NCBI GenBank assembly: GCA_902490005.1
Contig: CABUCM010000001.1
Location: 124,001 to 188,000 of the forward strand
Direction of reading: 5' to 3'
DNA from: an uncultured Ruminiclostridium sp.
GTDB taxonomy: Bacteria; Bacillota; Clostridia; Oscillospirales; Acutalibacteraceae
Length of the DNA stretch: 64,000 nt
Position 1 is the stretch's first letter. Each line of letters opens with the position of its first letter. This document shows positions 1 to 7,370 of the stretch, piece after piece. The notes beneath the pieces are model-generated. The model was not told where the DNA came from, did no database searches, and saw only the letters and a list, made by a program, of their open reading frames with translations. The position numbers and the translations under genes were made by a program.

Positions 1-19
1 AGACGGGGGAGGGAATGCC

Positions 20-787
20 ATGCTGTCCATTGAGCGGCATGAACAGATTCTGCAGATACTGATGGAAAAAAAGTCCGTCACGGTAGGCGAGCTTTCCAAA
101 ACCATGTTTGTCAGCGACGCCACCATCCGCCGGGACCTTTCCCAAATGGAAAAGGAAGGCCTGATCAAGCGGAGCCATGGCGGCGCGGTGCTGTTTGAGT
201 CCACCAACGACGAAACCTCTATCCTTATGCGGGAACAGGAGAATATCAAACAGAAAAAGGTCATCGCGGAAATCGCGCTGAAATTCATCAAAAACCACGA
301 TACCCTCTTGGTGGATTCCAGCTCCACGGCGGGAATGGTGATCCCTCTTTTGAAAAACTTTAAATTTATTTCAGTGATTACCAACGGCATTAAAAATTCC
401 CTGTACCTGTCCCAGAACACGGAAGCGAAAATTTATATCGCCGGAGGCGTGGTGAACAACCGCTCCAATTCCATTGTAGGGACGGATACCCTGAAATATT
501 TGGAGAAAATGAACGCGGATGTCTCCCTGGTTTCCTGCAGCGGTATCAGCCTGGAAAACGGGATTACCGAGTCCTCTTATGAGCAAAGCCACATCAAGAG
601 GTCCATGATCCGCAATGCGAAAATCAAGCTGATCCTTTGCGACAGCTCCAAGTTTGACAGCACCTATCTGTGCCGGTCCTTAGGGCTGGAGGAGATCGAT
701 TACCTGATTACAGACCAGAAACCCCGGGACGCATACCTGGAAAAGGCGGCGGCCTGCGGGTGTCAGATATTATATCCGGAAAAATAA
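20..787 (+). CDS. DeoR-family transcriptional regulator
   Basis: Sugar-metabolism type repressor of the DeoR/GlpR family. The first about 58 residues form a DeoR winged helix-turn-helix (the stretch VSDATIRRDLSQME is the recognition helix region). Residues about 75-235 are the DeoR C-terminal sugar-phosphate sensor domain, with a recognisable phosphate-loop region (DSSSTAG) and ITNG. At 255 residues it has full family length. A strong GGGGGAGGG Shine-Dalgarno precedes the ATG. Such regulators usually control a neighbouring sugar catabolic operon, which would lie left of the window because the next gene is unrelated and a terminator follows. The effector is not identifiable. Confidence 0.9.
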   Translation: MLSIERHEQILQILMEKKSVTVGELSKTMFVSDATIRRDLSQMEKEGLIKRSHGGAVLFESTNDETSILMREQENIKQKKVIAEIALKFIKNHDTLLVDSSSTAGMVIPLLKNFKFISVITNGIKNSLYLSQNTEAKIYIAGGVVNNRSNSIVGTDTLKYLEKMNADVSLVSCSGISLENGITESSYEQSHIKRSMIRNAKIKLILCDSSKFDSTYLCRSLGLEEIDYLITDQKPRDAYLEKAAACGCQILYPEK

Positions 788-828
788 AAAAAGCTCCTGC
801 CTGTCATAAAAGGCGGAGCTTTTTTTAT
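786..828 (+). terminator. Rho-independent terminator after the DeoR gene
   Basis: An interrupted stem (AAAGCTCC/GGAGCTTT with inner GCCT/AGGC) is followed by a run of seven T. It overlaps the stop of the DeoR gene and separates it from sfsA. Confidence 0.8.
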
Positions 829-841
829 CAGAAAGGATCCA

Positions 842-1525
842 ATGATGAAATATACGAAAGTGGAAAAAGGGATTTTTCTCAGCAGGCCCAACCGTTTTCT
901 GGCGAAGGTAAGGCTGGGGGGCGGCGTGGTGGAATGCCATGTAAAAAACACCGGCCGCTGCCGGGAACTGCTGGTCCCGGGTGTGGAGGTGTATCTTCAA
1001 AAGGAGGATAACCCCAACCGTAAGACAAAGTATTCTCTCATTCATGTGAGAAAAGGGGAACGGCTGGTTAATATCGACTCTCAGGCGCCGAACCGGCTGG
1101 CGAAGGAGTGGCTGCCCCAATGCGGCCTGTTTCCCGGCGATACCGTTTTCCTGCCGGAAAAAACCTATGAGAATTCCCGATTTGATTTTTATTTTGAGCA
1201 CGGGGATACAAAGGGCTACCTGGAGGTAAAGGGCGTTACTTTGGAAGAAAACGGGGTGGTTTCCTTTCCAGACGCCCCCACCCTGCGGGGTGAAAAGCAT
1301 CTGCGGGAGCTGATCCGCTGCAAGGAAAGCGGATTGGAAGCCTATGTCCTATTTGTGGTGCAGATGTCCTCCGTCCGGTATTTTACCCCTAATGTGAAAA
1401 ACGATCCTGGATTTTCCAAGGCGCTGAAAGAGGCGTTCCACAAAGGCGTTATCCTGCTGGCCGTGGATTGCCAGGTTGCGCCGGAGACGGTAACCATCGG
1501 GCAGCCGGTAGAGGTGAAGCTCTGA
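842..1525 (+). CDS. sfsA: SfsA family DNA/RNA nuclease-like protein
   Basis: SfsA, named from sugar fermentation stimulation in E. coli. The family has an N-terminal OB-like nucleic-acid-binding part and a C-terminal restriction-endonuclease-like fold. Visible family motifs are RPNRF near the N-terminus, NTGRCRELL (about residues 38-46), the region around FDFYFEHGDTKGYLEVKG, and the FPDAPTLRGEKHL block (about 141-153). The 227 residues match the usual length. Tandem ATG codons follow an AAAGGAT ribosome site; the first is used here. It converges tail to tail with the DUF4130 gene, the stop codons only 2 nt apart. The cellular role of the family is poorly defined. Confidence 0.92.
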   Translation: MMKYTKVEKGIFLSRPNRFLAKVRLGGGVVECHVKNTGRCRELLVPGVEVYLQKEDNPNRKTKYSLIHVRKGERLVNIDSQAPNRLAKEWLPQCGLFPGDTVFLPEKTYENSRFDFYFEHGDTKGYLEVKGVTLEENGVVSFPDAPTLRGEKHLRELIRCKESGLEAYVLFVVQMSSVRYFTPNVKNDPGFSKALKEAFHKGVILLAVDCQVAPETVTIGQPVEVKL

Positions 1526-1527
1526 AG

Positions 1528-2364
1528 TTACCTTCCCTGGGGCAGAGGGCGCATGTCATCCGCGGGCGTTAAGGCTTCCCCGGCGCCGTCTCGCTGGGCC
1601 TGCAGTTCAGGATAAAGCTCCTCAAACTCAGTCATGTGCTTCCAGTAGCGTTTCGCCATATGGTTCATGCGGCATTTGTGATTGCGCCGGCCCTGGACCT
1701 CAATGGTATTATAAAACATTTTCCAAAGGGCGCGGTAAAAGAACTCATCCTCGCTGGCCTTTGGTACGGTCAGCTCTTCTAAGGGCAGGATGGCGAAGTC
1801 ATACGGCCGGTAGACCAGTGCCATATGGTGAGATTCATCGAAGATCAAAAACTGCTCCTCGGGAAAGCGCTCGCAGAAATGCTGGGCGATCATGGGCAGG
1901 ACCTGGTTTTTAGGCTCGATACGGGAAACCAAGGTGCCGTTATGTTCCGAAAAACGGAGAAATTCTTTCATGAAGTGGCTTTCGTTTTCCAAATTCCTGA
2001 CGGCGTTGAACAAAGGGGTCAGGGTTTCATGGGAAATCATTGTCATCACCGACGGGCCGTAGTGGAACCCCATGCGAAGAAACATGAGAAGATACCATTC
2101 CTTCCGGGGAAGACAGGTGAGAAAACCCTTCCGGACAAAATGAAGGGCCTCGGAGCCTATTTTCAGCGGAATGGCGCTTTGCGCCCTTTGAGCGGCTGCT
2201 GGGTCGGTTTGAATTTCACGGCAGGGCAGCAGGCAGGTTTGTTCTGATTCCGGCGGAAAAATTTCCGCTGGAATTTCTTTTCTTTCATAGCTTTCCATCA
2301 GGCAAGTAAAAATCCCGTCCAAGGTGCCGTCATAGCGATAGGTTATAGCTGGCCGGTAAGGCAT
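1528..2364 (-). CDS. DUF4130 / TIGR03915-type putative DNA metabolism protein
   Basis: Partner protein of the upstream radical SAM gene. It matches the family TIGR03915 (DUF4130), whose members occur with a radical SAM protein of TIGR03916 type and in some species are fused to a uracil-DNA-glycosylase-like domain. Visible signatures are YRYDGTLDGIFTC at the N-terminus, the central RIEPKNQVLPMIAQHF region, and a C-terminal block with YNTIEVQGRRNHKCRMNHM and KRYWKHMTEF. The 278-residue frame starts inside the 3' end of the radical SAM gene (22-nt overlap), which indicates translational coupling. No catalytic function is established; a role in DNA repair is inferred from family association and the SOS box upstream. 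Confidence 0.85.
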   Translation of the reverse strand: MPYRPAITYRYDGTLDGIFTCLMESYERKEIPAEIFPPESEQTCLLPCREIQTDPAAAQRAQSAIPLKIGSEALHFVRKGFLTCLPRKEWYLLMFLRMGFHYGPSVMTMISHETLTPLFNAVRNLENESHFMKEFLRFSEHNGTLVSRIEPKNQVLPMIAQHFCERFPEEQFLIFDESHHMALVYRPYDFAILPLEELTVPKASEDEFFYRALWKMFYNTIEVQGRRNHKCRMNHMAKRYWKHMTEFEELYPELQAQRDGAGEALTPADDMRPLPQGR

Positions 2365-3662
2365 TTTTGCACATCCTCCCGCGTTAGTTTGGGCTGATCA
2401 AAAAACGACAGCTGTTCTGCGTGTTCAGGCATTTGGTATTGATAATAAAGGCTTTTGGCGGTATCGGACATCATGGACCGAAGCACCGTGTCTTCCGAAA
2501 CCTTCACCCCTTCCATCATTTTCCCCTTGCACAGCAAAAAATATTGAGCCCGTTTCAGTACGACCCCCAGGCGCTTCAGGTCCTGGAAGGTCAGGCTGGT
2601 GGTCCTGCGGGCGGTGACGATTTTTTTCGCGCCCTTGACCCCGATGCCCGGCACCCGGAGCAGGGTGTCGTAGGAGGCTTTGTTGACCTCCACCGGAAAA
2701 AGGTCCAGGTGGTTCAGGGCCCAGTTGCATTTGGGGTCCAGGTAAGGGTGAAAGCTTTGATGTTTTTCATCCAAGATTTCATGGGCCTTAAAGCCGTAAA
2801 AGCGAAGCAGCCAGTCCGCCTGGTACAGCCGGTGCTCCCGCAGCAGGGGAGGCTTGGTGCCCAGAGGCGGCAGCAGGGCGTTTTCGTTTACCGGCAGATA
2901 AGCGGAGTAAAAGACCCGCTTCAGCTTATATTTTTGATAAAGCCCCTCGGTCAGGTTCAGAATTTGATAATCCGTGTCCGGCGTGGCACCGATAATCATC
3001 TGGGTGCTTTGGCCGGCCGGCGCAAATTTTGGAGCGTGCTGATACTTGACCAAATCGGAGGCATTTTCCCTCATTTGGTTGCGGATAAAGCCCATAGGCG
3101 TGAAAATGGACTGCTTGGATTTGTCCGGCGCTAAAAGCTTCAGGCTCTGCTGGGAAGGCAGCTCAATGTTGACGCTCATCCGGTCCGCCAGCAGCCCCAG
3201 CTTCTGCAGTAATTGGGTATCCGCGCCTGGGATAGCCTTTGCGTGAATATAGCCCGCAAAGCGGTATTCCTCCCGCAGAAGGCGGATGGCCTCGATCATC
3301 TGTTCACAGGTATAGTCGGGGTTTTTCTGAACCCCGGAGCTTAAAAACAGGCCTTCAATGTAATTGCGGCGGTAAAACTGAATCGTCAGCTCCGCCAGCT
3401 CCTTGGGGGTAAAGGCGGCCCGGGGCGTATCATTAGACCTGCGGTTCACGCAGTATTTGCAGTCGTAAATACAAGCGTTGGTCATGAGAACCTTCAATAG
3501 GGAAATGCAGCGCCCATCCCCGGCAAAGGAGTGGCAGATGCCGCAGGCTACCGCGGAGCCGATCTGCCCCTTTTGCGCTTTTCGGTCTACGCCGCTGGAG
3601 GTACAGGCCACGTCGTATTTGGCGGCGTCAGAAAGAATTTTCAGTTTATCAAACAAATCCAT
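2343..3662 (-). CDS. Putative DNA modification/repair radical SAM protein (TIGR03916 type)
   Basis: Radical SAM enzyme of about 439 residues. The [4Fe-4S] motif CxxxCxxC is C64-IYD-C68-KY-C71, preceded by extra conserved cysteines (about C20, C40, C43, C52). The C-terminal third contains a helix-hairpin-helix DNA-binding motif (LLRVPGIGVKGAKKIV), which is why the family is thought to act on DNA. The start is the ATG giving MDLFDKLKIL, because AGGAGG lies 6-8 nt upstream; the frame stays open further upstream, but that extension covers the promoter. It is transcribed with the DUF4130 gene from a promoter carrying a LexA-type box. The substrate is unknown. Confidence 0.88.
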   Translation of the reverse strand: MDLFDKLKILSDAAKYDVACTSSGVDRKAQKGQIGSAVACGICHSFAGDGRCISLLKVLMTNACIYDCKYCVNRRSNDTPRAAFTPKELAELTIQFYRRNYIEGLFLSSGVQKNPDYTCEQMIEAIRLLREEYRFAGYIHAKAIPGADTQLLQKLGLLADRMSVNIELPSQQSLKLLAPDKSKQSIFTPMGFIRNQMRENASDLVKYQHAPKFAPAGQSTQMIIGATPDTDYQILNLTEGLYQKYKLKRVFYSAYLPVNENALLPPLGTKPPLLREHRLYQADWLLRFYGFKAHEILDEKHQSFHPYLDPKCNWALNHLDLFPVEVNKASYDTLLRVPGIGVKGAKKIVTARRTTSLTFQDLKRLGVVLKRAQYFLLCKGKMMEGVKVSEDTVLRSMMSDTAKSLYYQYQMPEHAEQLSFFDQPKLTREDVQKCLTGQL

Positions 3663-3687
3663 AAGAAAAGCCTCCTTTGATGCTTTT

Positions 3688-3717
3688 ACTATAACACAGA
3701 ACGTATGTTCTTGTAAA
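3688..3717 (-). promoter_or_regulatory. Promoter with LexA-type SOS box for the radical SAM/DUF4130 cassette
   Basis: Read on the minus strand: a -35 TTTACA (3717-3712) and a -10 TATAGT (3693-3688) with an 18-nt spacer. The spacer contains AGAAC-GTAT-GTTCT (3698-3711), which fits the Gram-positive LexA consensus GAAC-N4-GTTC perfectly, with one extra symmetric pair. An operator between -35 and -10 would repress transcription until RecA-stimulated LexA cleavage. The match is seen directly; control by LexA is inferred. Confidence 0.75.
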
Positions 3718-3730
3718 GGGGGTTCTGGAT

Positions 3731-4714
3731 TTATTTCCAAAAATATTTGATTTGCCCGGGAGAAAGCTGCTGGGCAAAGCTTTGTTTTAAAAGGACCAAC
3801 GATTCCAGGTCGGAAACGATTTGATACAGCACCGCCCGGGCTTCAAATTCCTCCCGGGTTTGGGGGAGGGGGCTGGTTTTATAAAATTTCCGCATTTCAA
3901 AAAGGATGGATAAAAGATGGCCCGCGTTGTCATAGTCCTGAAAGGATTCCGCGATACGCTTCATAAACCGGGAGACGGGAAACGCCTGGGTGGGAATGAA
4001 TTTGATTTTCACCAGGTTTCGGTAAACCCGTTTCAGCAGCCCCTGCTGGTTTTTACGCAGCTCAATAAATTGGACGTAATACCGCATATCGGCGGAAAGG
4101 GTGTTGTTCATGTGCTGGTAGGCGTGAACCAGCGCCTGTTCCAGGCGGCCTTGCAGAATCTGGAAATCAGTTTCCAGATTAATCTCGTGGCCGTCGATCA
4201 AAACGGAGGACATCTGCAAAATGATGTCCTTCATGCTTTTGTCGATCTCTTCCTGGTCCTGCCGGATGATATGGCTGATTCTGGGCATATAAAGATTGAT
4301 GAGCACGGCGATTCCCACGCCGATGCACAGCAGGAGGAATTCATTGATAATCAGGGTGTAATGAAAATTTTGGGCGGTCCAAAAATGGGTAACCAAAACG
4401 GTGCTCATGGAAACGCCGGTTTCCAATTTGAGAAGATAACACACAAAGGTAAAAATAAGCAAAAAGAAACCGAAAGAAAAAAGGTGGTACCCCAATGTGG
4501 TGAACAGAAGGTACGCCGCCGCCACGGCGATAAAAAAAGCGCAGACGCGTTTTCCGGCGATGGTCAGCGTTTCCTTTTTGGTATTTTGTATGCTGAGCAA
4601 AGCGATAATGCCGGCGGATGTGGCGCTCCTAAGCCCGAGCCAATCCGCCAGAAATACCGCAAAGCAGCAGCCGATGGAGATTTTAATGATTTTCAGCCAA
4701 TCAATTTTTTTCAT
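3731..4714 (-). CDS. Aromatic acid exporter family membrane protein (DUF939/FUSC-like)
   Basis: Integral membrane protein of about 327 residues. The N-terminal half has four to six hydrophobic helices starting right after MKKIDWLKIIKIS, with the family pattern around SATSAGIIALLSIQNTKKET. The C-terminal half is cytoplasmic and helical (ArAE_1_C type). Relatives are proposed exporters of aromatic acids or related amphiphiles; the substrate here is unknown. The ATG at 4714 was chosen because AGGCGG precedes it and the hydrophobic domain starts immediately afterwards; the upstream open extension has no such features. It sits alone between the SOS-box promoter and the repeat near the tRNA. Confidence 0.85.
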   Translation of the reverse strand: MKKIDWLKIIKISIGCCFAVFLADWLGLRSATSAGIIALLSIQNTKKETLTIAGKRVCAFFIAVAAAYLLFTTLGYHLFSFGFFLLIFTFVCYLLKLETGVSMSTVLVTHFWTAQNFHYTLIINEFLLLCIGVGIAVLINLYMPRISHIIRQDQEEIDKSMKDIILQMSSVLIDGHEINLETDFQILQGRLEQALVHAYQHMNNTLSADMRYYVQFIELRKNQQGLLKRVYRNLVKIKFIPTQAFPVSRFMKRIAESFQDYDNAGHLLSILFEMRKFYKTSPLPQTREEFEARAVLYQIVSDLESLVLLKQSFAQQLSPGQIKYFWK

Positions 4715-4844
4715 GTTTTCACCGCCTGTTCTTGCTTTATTTTGTTTCAAAGGCAAGAAAATAACCGCGGGAGCACAAAAGAAGCCTTTATCAGGGCACA
4801 CTCCGCCAATATAGGGCGCGCGAGTTGCCTGCGGCGGCTTGCGG

Positions 4845-4951
4845 ATGGGAGGCGTTGGCAAACAAGATAGCAGTTATAAACACGGGTAAAAACAAATCGC
4901 GCTCCCCATAATCGTGGGGAGCGCGATTTGCATGCGGATTCAACCTACTGG
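4845..4951. repeat. Direct repeat copy 1: tRNA-Leu 3' flank without a tRNA
   Basis: This about 105-nt segment aligns with 5673-5765. Both copies share ATGGGA(G/A)GCGTTG, then ATAGCA(G/A)TTATAAAC(A/G)CGGGT, then a terminator hairpin and a block resembling CAACCTACTGG versus CAGCCTGCTGG. In copy 2 that block directly abuts the CCA end of tRNA-Leu. In copy 1 it abuts a promoter-like sequence instead. The hairpins themselves differ in sequence, so similarity extends beyond two chance terminators. Confidence 0.7.
4888..4928 (-). terminator. Rho-independent terminator in repeat copy 1
   Basis: On the minus strand, an AATCGCGCTCCCC/GGGGAGCGCGATT stem is followed by TGTTTTT. It lies downstream of the orphan gene at 4979-5572 and corresponds in position to the tRNA-Leu terminator in repeat copy 2. 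Confidence 0.8.
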
Positions 4952-4955
4952 GTTT

Positions 4956-4982
4956 ATGATACAAAATAGATACCTTTGTCAA
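4956..4982 (-). promoter_or_regulatory. Promoter-like sequence with no gene behind it
   Basis: On the minus strand a perfect TTGACA (4982-4977) is followed after 15 nt by TATCAT (4961-4956), then directly by the CCAGTAGG block and the terminator at 4888-4928. The TATCATAAAC part resembles TATAATAAAT of the tRNA-Leu promoter. The TGA stop of the orphan gene (4981-4979) lies inside this -35 box. It reads as an emptied tRNA transcription unit. Confidence 0.4.
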
Positions 4983-5572
4983 CCTTCTATTATTTTTGCT
5001 CGATACATGCCTTTTTTCTTTAACCGCTCCGCTATATCATAAGCGTCCCACCCATTAATTGAAATGCGTCTGCATTCACCGGGTGCCTCCTGTGAGAAGG
5101 TATCCCATACCGTAAAGAGATGGTCGGTTTCCGTAAGCCCATAACGTTGCAGCAGGGGGATAAAGCGGCGCGGTGACGGAGAATACAAATCAGTCAATTT
5201 GTACTTTTGAATAAATATTTCCTCGTGATTCACATGGGATGCAATTGCAAATTGAGACATCCCGTCTTCCAACAAGATTTGTCCATATGAATTTAAGATA
5301 GAATCAATTTGTTCTCGTGTCTGTCCGTCAAGATAGCATACTTCTTGATGTAAAATTTTATCAAACCCATGTTGCCGTTCTTCTTGAATAGAGAGCGGCA
5401 ACTGCAATACAAAAAATAAGGGTTCAGGAAGGCTTTGATAAAATTCAGTGAGCAGAGGTTTTAATTTTTCAAAGCTAATATTCGCCTGAATGGATTGCTC
5501 TTCATAAACTTGGAATTGTTCCTGAATTTTCTCTGGAAAAGGTATGGTCACTCCCGGTGCGGTTTGAAACAT
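4979..5572 (-). CDS. Hypothetical protein (orphan, A+T-rich)
   Basis: A 197-residue soluble protein I do not recognise. It has no signal peptide or membrane helix. It is rich in Gln and Glu in the first half (EKIQEQFQVYEEQSIQ) and contains a proline-flanked YSPSPRRFIPLLQRYGL segment and a C-terminal WDAYDIAERLKKKGMYRAKI stretch. Its codons are visibly richer in A/T-ending forms than those of surrounding genes. GGAGGG lies just upstream of the ATG, so translation is credible. It lies between two copies of the tRNA-Leu 3' flank and its stop overlaps a promoter-like -35 box, which suggests it arrived by insertion or tandem duplication at the tRNA locus. Confidence 0.7.
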   Translation of the reverse strand: MFQTAPGVTIPFPEKIQEQFQVYEEQSIQANISFEKLKPLLTEFYQSLPEPLFFVLQLPLSIQEERQHGFDKILHQEVCYLDGQTREQIDSILNSYGQILLEDGMSQFAIASHVNHEEIFIQKYKLTDLYSPSPRRFIPLLQRYGLTETDHLFTVWDTFSQEAPGECRRISINGWDAYDIAERLKKKGMYRAKIIEG

Positions 5573-5672
5573 CTATTTTCCCTCCATGGACTTTATTAAA
5601 TTATATGGTAAAAACAAAAGAAGTCGATCCCTTTATAGTAATCTGTCTCTTTCGATATTCTCATGGGAAGCG

Positions 5673-5765
5673 TTGATAAAAAATAGCAATTATAAACGCG
5701 GGTGCAAAACAAAACGCACTCCACAAAGTGAAGTGCGCGTCTTGGGTGCAGGCTCAGCCTGCTGG
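5673..5765. repeat. Direct repeat copy 2: 3' flank of tRNA-Leu
   Basis: This partner of 4845-4951 abuts the tRNA CCA end and contains the tRNA terminator. Between the copies lie the orphan gene and its upstream region. Confidence 0.7.
5700..5746 (-). terminator. Terminator of tRNA-Leu
   Basis: On the minus strand a CGCACTTCAC/GTGGAGTGCG stem with a short TTT loop region is followed by TTTTGTTTT, just after the tRNA. Confidence 0.75.
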
Positions 5766-5849
5766 TGCCGGTGACCGGGGTCGAACCGGTACGGTATCGC
5801 TACCACTGGATTTTGAGTCCAGCACGTCTGCCAATTCCATCACACCGGC
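5763..5849 (-). tRNA. tRNA-Leu (anticodon CAA)
   Basis: An 87-nt class II tRNA. The acceptor 5' GCCGGTG pairs with CACCGGC, followed by discriminator A and an encoded CCA. The anticodon arm is CTGGA-CTCAAAA-TCCAG, giving anticodon CAA, which reads UUG. A long variable arm follows, and the T arm contains GGTTCGACCCC. All cloverleaf parts are present. Confidence 0.95.
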
Positions 5850-5871
5850 ATGATTATTAACAGCGTCATTT

Positions 5872-5900
5872 ATTATACAATAAGAAAACAGAAAAAGCAA
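5872..5900 (-). promoter_or_regulatory. Promoter of tRNA-Leu
   Basis: On the minus strand TTGCTT (5900-5895) and TATAAT (5877-5872) are spaced 17 nt apart, placing the start about 15 nt before the tRNA. Confidence 0.7.
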
Positions 5901-5990
5901 GTTAAAAATAGAAAATTGTAACGAAAATGTAGTTGTTTATTTTTGTTATTACTGATAGAATAAATAAGGACTTTAGAGAGGGGGAGGATT

Positions 5991-6554
5991 ATGCCGAAAA
6001 TAAAAGGTTTTGTGCTGTTTGGTTCCCCTCATCAAAACGGCGCTACCGCGGAGCTTCTTCAGGCATTTCAAAAAGCGGTTCCCAAAGAGGTTGAATGGGT
6101 TCTTGTAGACGCCTATCAAAAAAGCATCCGCCCCTGTGTGGGGTGCGGCTGCTGTGAGACGAAAAACGGCTGTGTCAATTCCGATTTTGATGAGATTGAC
6201 CATCTTCTAAGGACCTGCGACTTTCTGATCGTTGCTACCCCGGTCTATAATTTAAGCTTTCCCGCCCCGTTGAAAGCGATTCTGGACCGTACCCAGCGGT
6301 ATTTTTCCGCCCGGTTCGTAAGGGGAGAGCGGCCGCCCATCGCAAAGCATAAAAGGGCGGTGATGCTTTTGACCTGCGGCGCAGACAGCCGTGAGGGGGA
6401 ACAGGTCATTCGAAAGCAGCTGAAAATGATTTTTACCGTTTTGAATACGGAACTTGTAGGCGAGGTCCTTTGGAAAAACACAGACCGGGAGAAAAGTATG
6501 CGGCATCTGATAGACGATATCGTGAAAACCGCTGAAAAACTTGCCATACCGTAG
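5991..6554 (+). CDS. Flavodoxin-fold NAD(P)H-dependent oxidoreductase
   Basis: A 187-residue protein of the NADPH-dependent FMN reductase/flavodoxin-like family. The N-terminal FMN phosphate loop is visible (LFGSPHQNGAT, about residues 8-18). It is followed by the cysteine-rich segment CVGCGCCETKNGC (about 49-61), typical of clostridial iron-sulfur flavoprotein-like members, then ATPVYNLSFPAPLKAILDR, which contacts the flavin. It probably transfers electrons to an unidentified acceptor in the cytoplasm. The ATG follows a GAGAGGGGGAGG ribosome site. It is monocistronic, ahead of yebC. Confidence 0.85.
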   Translation: MPKIKGFVLFGSPHQNGATAELLQAFQKAVPKEVEWVLVDAYQKSIRPCVGCGCCETKNGCVNSDFDEIDHLLRTCDFLIVATPVYNLSFPAPLKAILDRTQRYFSARFVRGERPPIAKHKRAVMLLTCGADSREGEQVIRKQLKMIFTVLNTELVGEVLWKNTDREKSMRHLIDDIVKTAEKLAIP

Positions 6555-6623
6555 GATTTGTGATAGTATAAATTATTATGGAATCATTTAAATTGCGACT
6601 TATATAATGGAGGACAGGTAGGT

Positions 6624-7370
6624 ATGTCAGGACATTCTAAATGGAGTACAATTAAGAGGAAAAAAGAAAAAACAGACGGCGCCAGAGCGAAAGTGTTTAC
6701 CAAAATCGGCCGTGAGCTGGCTGTAGCGGTCAGAGAAGGCGGCAGCGCGGATCCCAATACCAATTCAAAGCTGAGGGACTGTATTGCGAAAGCAAAAGCA
6801 AACAATGTGCCTAACGACAATATTGAAAGAATTATCAAAAAGGCCGCTGGAGATAACGACTCCAGCAAGTATGAGGCGATTACTTACGAGGGCTACGGCC
6901 CTAACGGCATCGCTTTGATCGTAGAGACCCTGACCGACAACCGGAACCGTACCGCAGGCGATTTGCGCCATTTTTTCGACAAGTTCGGCGGAAACATGGG
7001 AACGCCTGGCTGCGTATCCTTTATGTTTGAGCAAAAGGGCGTAATCGTGGTGGAACGGGAAGGCATGGATGAAGACAAGGTGATGGAAGACGCTTTGGAA
7101 GCCGGCGCCGCTGATTTTCAGGCTGATGACGACGTCTTTGAAATCTTTACCGAACCGGAAGATTTCAGCGCGGTGCGGGAGGATCTCCAAGCCAAGGGTT
7201 ATTCTTTTGTCAATGCCGATGTGGAGATGGTTCCCAGTACCTATGTAAAGCTGACGGAAGAAGATAGCATCACCAAAATGCAGCGTTTAATGGATGCTTT
7301 GGAAGATAACGACGATGTCCAGAATATCTGGCATAACTGGGAAGCCCCAGAATCCGACGACGAGGATTGA
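6624..7370 (+). CDS. YebC/PmpR family DNA-binding regulator
   Basis: A member of the widespread YebC/PmpR (TACO1-like) family, of 248 residues. The N-terminal signature SGHSKWSTIKRKK is intact, followed by the typical three-domain sequence with YEGYGPNGIA and TDNRNRTAGDLRH. Members are reported as transcriptional regulators; recent work assigns some a role in translation of difficult (for example proline-rich) sequences. It shares 1 nt with the following pseudokinase gene (TGATG junction), implying co-translation. Confidence 0.93.
   Translation: MSGHSKWSTIKRKKEKTDGARAKVFTKIGRELAVAVREGGSADPNTNSKLRDCIAKAKANNVPNDNIERIIKKAAGDNDSSKYEAITYEGYGPNGIALIVETLTDNRNRTAGDLRHFFDKFGGNMGTPGCVSFMFEQKGVIVVEREGMDEDKVMEDALEAGAADFQADDDVFEIFTEPEDFSAVREDLQAKGYSFVNADVEMVPSTYVKLTEEDSITKMQRLMDALEDNDDVQNIWHNWEAPESDDED

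Noticed and set aside
3917..4870. A 317-codon plus-strand frame opposite the exporter gene
   Set aside because: The minus-strand frame has membrane helices and a family pattern; the plus frame has none.
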